From: Takifugu bimaculatus
Taxonomy: Eukaryota; Chordata; Actinopteri; Tetraodontiformes; Tetraodontidae
Direction of reading: 5' to 3'
DNA: 64,000 nucleotides
NCBI GenBank assembly: GCA_004026145.2
Contig: CP034994.1
Coordinates: forward strand, 14,056,400-14,120,399
A program made the translations under genes and the position numbers. The first letter of the stretch is position 1. Every line of letters begins with the position of its first letter. The notes beneath the pieces are model-generated. The model saw only the letters and a list, made by a program, of their open reading frames with translations, made no database searches and was not told the DNA's origin. Positions 55,401 through 64,000 of the stretch are shown here, piece after piece.

Positions 55401-58400
55401 AAGAAGATTCAGCTCATGTGAGCAAAGCTGTAGGTCTGTGATTTACAACACAGGAAGCTCAGCGTGTCTTTTATCACTGTTCCAAACGGACCATCTGTCA
55501 GCACAAATATAATAGATGAATATTATTGGCATATTTATCACACTATGGGGACGTATACAGGGTTATTTACATTTGGGTGAATTATTTAAAGCTCTCATGG
55601 CCGGTCCAAAATGATTTCCATCTGCAGAGGCTCAGTCCCTGACTTTAAATCGACTGAACACGTCAGGTTGAAAAAGGCCATATGGTGCTGGAAGCAATGG
55701 GAGTCCATGGTGACATCATCGGTCACGCTGTCTTCACCACACAACAGAAGTGACTTTCTGACATAAGTGAGGAATAAAAAGCAACAAAAACATTCCATTT
55801 TGTGCAAAGTATTTTCAAACCCAGCGATCGATTCGGATAAATTCTTCGACATCTTTATGTTTGACAGAGTCCCAGCGTGCACTTGCTGACAGTAACTTGA
55901 TTAAGGCTTCACCATTAGAGCAACAGCATCTCTGGGGATAAGCTCTTCATCATTGCTCAACAGAAGCTGTGGCTAATTAATCTCAGAAATCAATTGGTTT
56001 TTCCACCATTGGTCACAAATTTACCGAAACTTTCCCATAGTCGCCACTAACTCAAAGCTCCCTCTTTAACTCTGAGCAACAGAAGTACAAATGCAGAAGA
56101 AAGCAGAACGAGTGTCATGTTCTCACCCTAAAGCACTCCCAGCATGGCTCAGTCTTCTTCTGTTCTCTATTGCGCTGCTGTGGTTAATAAGACATCCTTG
56201 TGTATCGTACTCTCACTCCTCCTGACGGATCTTGGTGCAAAGTTTCAGCGTCCCAAACAGACTCCCGCAGACTGTGACTCCCCCTCCCTCCATCTCTGTT
56301 ATTAGCCTCATCTCCCAGCAATCCGTTCAGGTCCCAACATAGACTCTGCTGTCCTAAGTCAGGCAACATGCTCTCTCCCTCTTATCCTGCTTATACAAGA
56401 TTTAAGGATTAAGAGAGTAAAAGAGGAAGCAGCCAGTCTTGCTCTCCTCGCAGCCTGTTCAGTCATTCCACTCCTTCTCCGGGCTCTCGCTTGTTTTAAC
56501 AGCTCCCTCAGAATCTCGCTGCCACCCGCACGTCTGATGTGTCGGAGCAAACTTCTCCAACTGTCGCTGAATCACCTCCCGAGTGTGCTGTACTTCCGAG
56601 GGACCCCCCTGCCTCACTATTTTCAGAAACAACACCCGAGGGCTGTTTTCCCATGAAAATCCATTTTCTGGGAGAACAAAGTAAACCTGCCTTTGCTCCA
56701 AGCCACCACGGCCCCCACTGGTAATCATCCCTGTGACACCGATGACACACACGGACGCCACGCAGACACGCGGATGTTCTCATGAAATGACAACTCACTG
56801 CGCAGCCCACACAGATGCCATATAAAACTTGAAGGAGAGCATGCTAATGGCCTTTTTTAGCCAGCTCCAGCTGCCTGATCTTAATGTCACACCTTCAGAA
56901 CGATCCCCAGGCTCTTTTATGTGAATTAATACACACGTGTGAAAGCCTTGAATGAGGCTTAGACTGCAACCACAAATATCTGGTTTCAGATTATCATGGT
57001 GGCAATCATCTGTAAATAGATTAACCATACTGCTAAATGGATCCATGGGGGCCTATCTGTGTTTGGGTACTGTTACGCAATAAGCGCTCTCTGTTCGAGG
57101 CGCTTGGTGCGCCGCCCGCTGGTCATATTAGGTAGTGGCAGCACTAAACGAGCAGAAAATGAATCGTTTATCTGACAATAAGCAGCTTTAGTAAGCAACA
57201 CCCTTGACAAATCAGGTGTCTATCATTGTGGAGGATTATAATGATTTAGCTAAACTTCCATGACATTAATTCAAAAAGCACTTGAAGAACTGGTGCTTTT
57301 GGGAATACGGGTTGTCACCAATCCGTGACGCTTCATATCAAACTCGCTGGTAGCTACAACCTCTTTATTTTTTTCTGAAGTACGTCCGTGAAGTTAATTA
57401 TATCAGAAAATTGCTGAAGTTCTGCTGGCTAATTAATGCACGGTAGTAAATTACATCAGTGTAGTGATTAAACCTCGCGTCGTCAAATTTCTCTGATCAC
57501 TTATTTACGTGGTTCCTTCTAGACAGACTAAATGCACACAATTCACGTGCTCTAGGCAACGATGCCAATTTGAGATAAAAGGGAAAAAAGGAGCAAAAAT
57601 TAGGACTTTACAGACACAGGTGGGGAAAGGCTTTTTAGCACAGCAGTGGGAGACAGGTGACTGCTTCACCAGAGGATGGCAGCAACGCATACTTTAATGT
57701 TTCTCCTCTCTCAAAGGAAATCCAATATAATCTAAAAAACAATTACCAATCTGGTGTAGGAGTTGAGGAACGTTTGCTTCGGATTCCCATCTCCTGGTAG
57801 CACTCACACTGTCCTTTTAGGGTATGGAGTTACTCCCCACTATATTCTGCAAATTCCTTGTGGAGACATTCACTCATCACAGTAATTGCAGTCCAGATTC
57901 TCCCCAGACGGCTACGGTACCCTGCAGAGGTCAGCGGTAGAGCATATGAATTCAGAAAGAAGCTTGGGAAGCGAAAAGCCAAGTTTAGTCAGCTTAGTGA
58001 CTTGCCTCAAAAAGACTGCCATGTGCTCAGCTAATAATAGAGTATTGGCAGTCTGTTTCAGGACCAGCCTTAGTGCTCAAGCTCAGGGAGAATCCAGTCT
58101 ATTAGTTACAACTATGTGGCTCCCCCTCCCCCCACTCCCCCCCCCCCACACACACACTAAACTGAACCTAAACCCAAGTCCAATCATAAACTTAACACTA
58201 AGTCTTAAACCTTAAACAGTCCACTTGTATATGGAGCAGCCAGTGCTGCTCACTATGTATCATGTCAACACACCTGCACACACATGGATAAATGTCACAC
58301 ACACACATGCGTTTATTTGAAATTCTTTATTTCCAATAACAGAAAAATGGATGCTTAACACTTTTGGGATGAGAAAGTGGGTTGGAGGGGTGTTGACATT

Positions 58401-59424
58401 TCATAATGTAATGACGTTATTTTCATATTTAATATTGGCGCAGTTTAAATTTACTGTGCAGGCAGGACTTTGGTTTGCACTGTTTCTAATTATAAAATCT
58501 TGGTTTTGGACGAGTCTTGCTTGTGTGTCACCGCTTCTGTGATGTGGAAACTTTGAACGTCACAAAGTGATGCGGCCCAACAGTCACAGCCACTATCCGG
58601 CTGTTTGCTGTTTGCAGGACTCGCCACCACCTTCATCTAACGTTTGCATTTTATCAAAACATCTGTGTGCGTTATTTTTCATTTTCTGGCACCCGGATAC
58701 ACTAAAACATAATTCAGTATTTACAAACATTGTTTAAAAATATAAATATTGCAAAAAATACATATTTTCTTTCCACCATCTGCTCCAGATCGTCCGCAAA
58801 GAAGCAGATTTATGAGGCCGGTTGGGCCACAAGATGTTTACATGGTAATTACTGCTGTGATGAACTGCTTGTTAGAAACCCTGGAGAACAATCGCAGTGT
58901 TGACGAGTGCGTGAGATGACATCGTTTTTGGATCCTTTGTCTCCGGTTTGTTTGTGATCCACCAGAGACTTGTGTGAGTGTAAACTGTTGTTGCGTCTTT
59001 AAAATACTTTTTAGACAGTTTTTGTTCGACTGAAAGCTTGTTGAGGCGGTTCACTCTTGACCTTTGGACAACAGCTTCTTTTTGTCATCTGGTTTGTTGG
59101 CAATTTGTCTGCTGTGCTGCAAACATGCAGGATTGTGTAACCCCACCTTTAACGACAATAGTAAACTCATCCAAATGCCAGAAATATGTTTTAGACTGTG
59201 AAATCGTTTAAACATTGTAATATTAACAGGATTACCAAAAAAAGTAAAAATTAGAAAACACCAGCATGTGTACTTGGTGATGTGACTTTACGCATGTTTA
59301 ATAAACATGTCACTGTGTTCAATTTTGTAATATAACAACTGACTCCTTCATTCACTCAGTAACTATCAGAAATTTTATTAAACATCATTAGTATAACCTA
59401 CACGTTCATTAGTCATCAACCTAG
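55401..59424. other. Region upstream of ankrd33 without recognised genes
   Basis: Moderately AT-rich sequence. Open frames around 56180-56810 occur on both strands without recognisable domains. A CA-rich stretch lies at 58148-58160. A weak minus-strand CTCF-like core (CCAGCGGGCGGCGC) is at about 57107-57120. Nothing else stands out. Confidence 0.45.
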
Positions 59425-59500
59425 GTCCAGTATGTAAGATTTGGTGGCACCTAGTGGTAAGAATACAGATTGCAAGAATCAACTACCTAAAAACTTGGTG
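59425..59500 (+). repeat. Probable percomorph dispersed repeat
   Basis: Reads AGGTCCAGTATGTAAGATTT, then GGTGGCACCTAGTGGTAAG and AGATTGCAAGAATCAACT. This word order matches, from memory, a very common short repeat of spiny-rayed fish genomes (AGGTCCAGTGTGTAGGATTT...CTAGTGGTGA...GATTGCAACCA). Boundaries are approximate and the right part is decayed. Confidence 0.5.
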
Positions 59501-59886
59501 GACCAACATTTGAATACATTGTGGGAAATATTTAGGTGCGTACTTTACTCCCCGGGGAATAAAGATGCAGCAAATAGAACACAGATGCAATGAATTTACA
59601 AAAGCACTATTTCTGAATTTAAACCTTTAAAGTACAAACAAACAAACAAACAAACAAGCACTTCAGCCGTGGAAGAATGAACGTACCATCGGTGACAATC
59701 TCTCAAATAGAGGAGCTCCGTGGCCGAGTGTTCATACCTTATTTGGGGCTTCTCCACAGCACCAGGGTTCACATAATCATGTGTCAGTGTCTCGAACTTA
59801 GACAAAGATAAAAAAGAGCCGCTCAGGTGCCGGGATGGTTTAAATTAGGACCATCGGAGAGGGGGAGAGAGATACAGCAGCCATGC

Positions 59887-60593
59887 ATGGAATCTGAGGT
59901 GGAAGGAAGAACTCCAGGTAAGCAGGGCAGGGAAGGAAAAATTGAATCAGGGGGAAGAATGATGGAAGGAGGAGAGCTTCTGGGGATGGGGGTGGTCATC
60001 TGCCATAGCCAATCAAGAAGAAGAAAGGGAGATTTCAGGGAGGGTGATGTTAGTCCTGAAGAGTTTCACTGTTTCAGTGTTCAGGCAGAGGAGAAGCAGA
60101 TTAAACAGGCAGATACTCCCTCACAAGAGGAGAAGAAGTCAGAGAAGAAGAAGAGTTGACCCTGCACAAGAAGGATCCAGAAATCCCTCTGACTTCTCCT
60201 GGAACTCAGGAGATTCTACTTTCCCACAGACCAATTCCAGAGGTGGCAAAATTCACCTGCGTGTCACGTACTGAGGAAGAACCTCACTTCCTCTCTGGGA
60301 GCGAGAACATTCTGCATCGCTTGGGGATTGATTATTCACTTGCATGAAGTTTCCTGTTAGTCCTGGCGGAACAAAACAGGCACGGTTCCAAACTGTGGCA
60401 CAGCATGCTGTGAGCCAAGGAGTCGCGATCGGCCGGGCGAAGTGAGGAGGTCGGAGGACGAGTGCAGACCTCTGCAGGAGGGAGCCACAGAATGAAGGCT
60501 CTGCAGAAGAATCAGGGGCGCACCGACCAGATGCTGGGCGCCATGGCTGATGTGCTGACGTCTGTGGCATTGCCCACCCAGCAGTGGGTGAGC

Positions 60594-60669
<76 letters not shown>

Positions 60670-62818
60670 GGTCTGTCTGTCGAGGTTTTAGACAGACAGA
60701 CAGTGCTCAGGCGGTGCCAGCAGGAGAGGGATGGAAGGACCGTGAGTCTCCACTCGGTGCTGGGAGGAATCTGGGGTGTTTGAGAGGAAGAGGAAGCAGG
60801 AATAGTGCTGATTAAATCCTGTGACCGTAAACAAGCTCACGCAGGCCCGGCGCTTTGCGGCGACCGGGCAAATGTTTTCCTTCCTCCGTCTTTTAATCTC
60901 GAGCCGCTGCTTATTCACTCTCACGTACACACACGTCTCTGCTTTTAAAACACAACAAAAAAAATGTGTTCTTGCTAGTTTTTGGTCTTCTTAAAACCAT
61001 TAAAGCTTCATTAATTGAGTCTAAAACATCTGGTCATGCAATTTAACTTGATCCTCATGAATTATTCCCCGGTGTTACTGTATATGCTGATGGTGATTAG
61101 AATCTGCCTCCTTCTTCTGTTAACTCACACTCTGGTGCTGAAGGGTTTTTAAATCAAGATTAAAATCTGCTGCCTGAGGAGCTGTTCCTTACCCAGCGCT
61201 ATGGCAAGCCTTGGAATAATTCCTCTTACATTCTTCCTCAGTGTGTAATGGAGGAAAGGACAAGAATGATACCACATAGTGGAAAAATAAAACCCTCAGC
61301 GTGTGTTTCAATGTTTTGTGGTTATGTGACCGTCGCTTCCTCCTTGAGAGCACGGCTGACAAAGGCATCTCTGTGTGCAGATCTCAGAGGGAGGTGAGGC
61401 GGCCCTCCTGTCTAGCCAGGAGGAAAAGGGGCCTTCGCAGGGCCAGTGGGAGCCAGAGGGGCCTGAGTGGGAGCAGCAGGGCCCCGCTACGGAAAATCCA
61501 GAGCCGAGACGAAGAACAGGTAAGACCTGACAGGGTGGCGCGCAGCGTGACGGACCATTTTGTGAACCACAGATACACACACTGGTGCTCACCAAACCAG
61601 TCAGAGCCAAGGAAGTCACCGAAACTGCTTTGAGCCTTCTCGGATTTCTTTGCCAGGAAGTCAGAGAAACCTGTACTTGCTTTAATATCCAAACCCCCTC
61701 CACTCCCCAGTTTCTGGCCATCATTTCTTGTAATTGTGAGCTACTTACAAGGCCGTTTACGTCCATGTGCTGGAAGTTCCCATGTGCTGCATCTGATAAT
61801 GGATATTTTGGAGCACTAACTTCAGGGAGTCACCCCTTCCACTTATTAAAGCCCCACCCCGTATCCTCTATTAGCCCCGGAGGCAGAAAATTACTCAACT
61901 GTAATCTACCATACTTGGGTACGTAAAACTGCAGGATTTCTGAAATTGTGTATACACAGGCAACCATTTCCAGATGGGGCACAAAAACACGGACAGCACC
62001 CTCCTAAGCCCCCCCCCCCGTTGCATTTGCCCCAACCTCGTTATGCTACTAAACCCAACTTTTGATGTAAAAGCGTTGCGTGCATTGCGATTTCCCCCTG
62101 CGTGCACAGGAATAAAAGAGCTTTGTGTTTTGGGCTGGGTTAGAAGGAGCGCGTGTGAACAGGTTGTTTTGGTTTTGGTTGTTTTGTGCGCATGGAACAC
62201 ATGCACACTTGCTACATTTGCGTTATGGCTGTGCGCGACTTATGGTCATCAGGGTTAGTTCTCGCCGAAGTGACGACAAAAGGACTATTGTGGGCCTCCA
62301 TTCCAGGCAAACTCCTTGGCTCAATTGTTTTTGCGCAGCCCAATTTCCTCCGAACGGTTAAATTGGATGGAAAAATCAATGAAAGACAAAGCAGGAAAAC
62401 ATCTGAACCACAACGACAAGACGTAGATATTTCCAGGCCGTTCCTAAACTGTTTATCCATATTTAATTATGATTAAACAAACAAGTGGGCAATTTTATGC
62501 AAACGGCAGAATCCCGAATTAAAGAACTGTATCAGGAATGTTCTTTACTTTGTGACGTTCAGTCCCGGGAGGTTTGTTTTTGCCTGTGAGAATTTCCTTT
62601 TAGTGTAACACAATGAATGTAATTAGCTGTTCTCTGAGGGGAATACGTAAAACAGTAGACGGAGAGCTCAGAGAAGCGTAATTACATTTCACCAGGGTTC
62701 GACTATTGTTGCGTTGTTTCCATCTTTAGGTCTGCCAGTCACTAGCAAAGGAAGGGAAAGCAGAAGAGGCCCCTGTTCTCTTTAAAGATGTGGTTCAAGG
62801 AGCCATAACGGCCATCTG
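59887..62818 (+). other. Exon-like intervals of an unrecognised gene or decayed element
   Basis: Several plus-strand stretches look protein-coding or exon-like but match nothing I know. 59887-59917 is a short open stretch from an ATG to a CCAG/GTAAGC donor. 60000-60450 has protein-like reading in three successive frames (phrases EEKQIKQADTPSQEEKK, LTSPGTQEILLSHRPIPE and FQTVAQHAVSQGVAIGRAK). 60478-60587 lies between a TCTGCAG acceptor and a GTGAGC donor. 61381-61519 lies between a TGTGTGCAG acceptor and a GTAAGA donor. 62730-62818 lies between a CTTTAG acceptor and a GTATAT donor. 60478-60587 and 61381-61519 join in phase, and 62730 could then give a short in-phase C-terminal end. The frame changes at 60.1-60.4 kb are in the opposite sense to those elsewhere, so decay is also possible. 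Confidence 0.25.
60593..60690. repeat. (CTGT)n tetranucleotide microsatellite
   Basis: About 19 uninterrupted CTGT units followed by imperfect CGGT/CTGT units, and a few CAGA units on the same strand soon after. Highly likely to be length-polymorphic. Confidence 0.92.
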
Positions 62819-64000
62819 GTATATGTTAGAAACAAGATGCCTTCCAGTGGCTTCTCTGGAATCACAGGAAGGTGCCAGCCAACATGGATTCAGATCCTGT
62901 TTATGCAATCTGTCCCATCTTTAAATGACTTTTCCTGGTCTCCTTTCATTCGTTTTCCTCTCCAATGTGATTTTTTCCCCCTTCTCATAGCAAAAATTCT
63001 CGATGTTGCACTGTCACCCTTTTCAAACAGTACTTGCCTTCAGAGTCTGTTCTGCAACAATACAAGTTGGAAGTTTGAAGGTGAATGGAAGAAATGCAGC
63101 AATCCTGGCTAAACTGAAAGCTCAATGTTGAATTGAGGCAATAGAAACATTTATAGTTTATTAATTACTTAAATTCATGAGTAAACATGAAATATTTAAG
63201 ATAATCTGGTTCTGCAGGTACTCAAACACATTTAATGGCACCTTTCTCCATGTTCCCGACTACAAGTCAGGGTAAAGAATGGAAAATGTTAGTTCTCGCC
63301 TGTGCTAACTGCCTTTATGAGAAACTTGAAAGGTACCATCCAAGGTGACCTTATGACCCCGGGGCCCCCCGAGCCTGAACCATGCACATGTTTAGCAGAA
63401 AGTGAGAATATTTCCTATTTTGGCATGATGCAAAGAGGAAATAAATTAATTGTGCTATTATAACAACACAAATTTTTATTATACTCTTGCAAACAATTGC
63501 TTATGCTTCATGCTGCTTATGCTTCTTCCAGCTTTATTTTTGGTCTCGATGTACAGTCCCGAGGGAAAGTCGAAGCTCTTCAGCTGCAAATGTTTTGTTC
63601 ACATTAAAGAATTTAGCTGTGTCGGTGCTCTGTTTATTTCTACATTCAGTATATTTGAAAGAGTCGGTAATCACAAAAATACCGATTATGTCAGCCTCGG
63701 TAGTAGCTCATCCATCATAAACGTGAGTAAATGTGCATTTGGGCCGTTCTGCTTGGATGACCGCGTGGTCAGAGGACCGCCTTTAGCACCCCCCGCCAAA
63801 CTCAGAAATGCATGAATCACAGACTCATCACCTTGTACACGGCACATACAAATGAGTGTGTTTTGGTGTAGTTTGAGTCACGTCATGTTCCAGTAATGTG
63901 GGTCAGCTAGAAGGCTCGGGTCAGATGGGTCAGACACCTCACAGGCCACTGCTCCGCTGGCATTCGCTCCACAAGCATGACCTGGAAGGAAGGTGACAGA
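62819..64000. other. Right end of window, no supported gene
   Basis: AT-rich sequence with open frames up to about 120 codons that lack conserved motifs and splice context. No repeat family recognised. Confidence 0.45.

Noticed and set aside
62837..63815. Open frames of 91 and 121 codons at the right end
   Set aside because: AT-rich, hydrophobic by composition, no conserved motif and no splice signals at sensible places.
1..64000. CRISPR arrays, tRNA/rRNA genes, bacterial operons or viral genes
   Set aside because: No regularly spaced repeats with spacers, no tRNA cloverleaf noticed by eye, and the whole window behaves as vertebrate intron-exon sequence.

Overview
The window is vertebrate nuclear DNA, almost certainly from a spiny-rayed (percomorph) teleost. 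The evidence is GT-AG introns, mostly 70-1000 bp long, a 55-coding-exon kmt2d packed into 21 kb, fish-type dispersed repeats, many CA/TG/CTGT microsatellites, and five genes recognised by their protein motifs. No bacterial, viral, CRISPR, tRNA or rRNA feature was seen.

Layout, left to right. (1) 440-1537, plus strand: exons 2 and 3 of a hedgehog gene, best read as desert hedgehog (dhh); exon 1 lies outside the window. (2) 1.6-7.5 kb: non-coding, including the promoter side of kmt2d. (3) 7570-28776, plus strand: the complete coding region of kmt2d (MLL2/MLL4), the H3K4 mono-methyltransferase, followed by a roughly 2.7 kb 3' UTR. (4) 33885-42544, minus strand: acvr1b (ALK4, activin/nodal type I receptor), tail-to-tail with kmt2d, with a 6.5 kb first intron. 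(5) 45102-48170, minus strand: acvrl1 (ALK1, BMP9/10 type I receptor of endothelium). (6) 53173-55139, minus strand: ankrd33, an ankyrin-repeat gene. (7) 55.1-64 kb: mostly non-coding, with repeats and a few exon-like stretches that I cannot assign.

From memory, all five genes belong to the human 12q13 neighbourhood. DHH and KMT2D are same-strand near neighbours there, and ANKRD33, ACVRL1 and ACVR1B form a second same-strand trio. The window joins the two blocks. The genes do not form one pathway: dhh is a secreted morphogen, kmt2d is an enhancer chromatin writer, and the two receptors feed the opposite SMAD2/3 and SMAD1/5/8 branches of TGF-beta signalling.

A notable technical result: the coding models close only if eight single extra bases are ignored (two in dhh, five in kmt2d, one in ankrd33). 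All eight are +1. After removing them, kmt2d sums to exactly 4955 codons including the stop, ankrd33 to 447, and the dhh fragment ends in frame at a conserved hedgehog C-terminus. acvr1b (498 codons) and acvrl1 (504 codons) need no correction. A uniform sign in genes of this importance points to insertion errors in an unpolished long-read assembly rather than to pseudogenes. Other points worth attention are a GGGGCC hexanucleotide repeat just 3' of the acvr1b stop codon, a perfect 17-bp-stem hairpin upstream of ankrd33, and a set of CTCF-like motifs in largely convergent orientation around the receptor genes.
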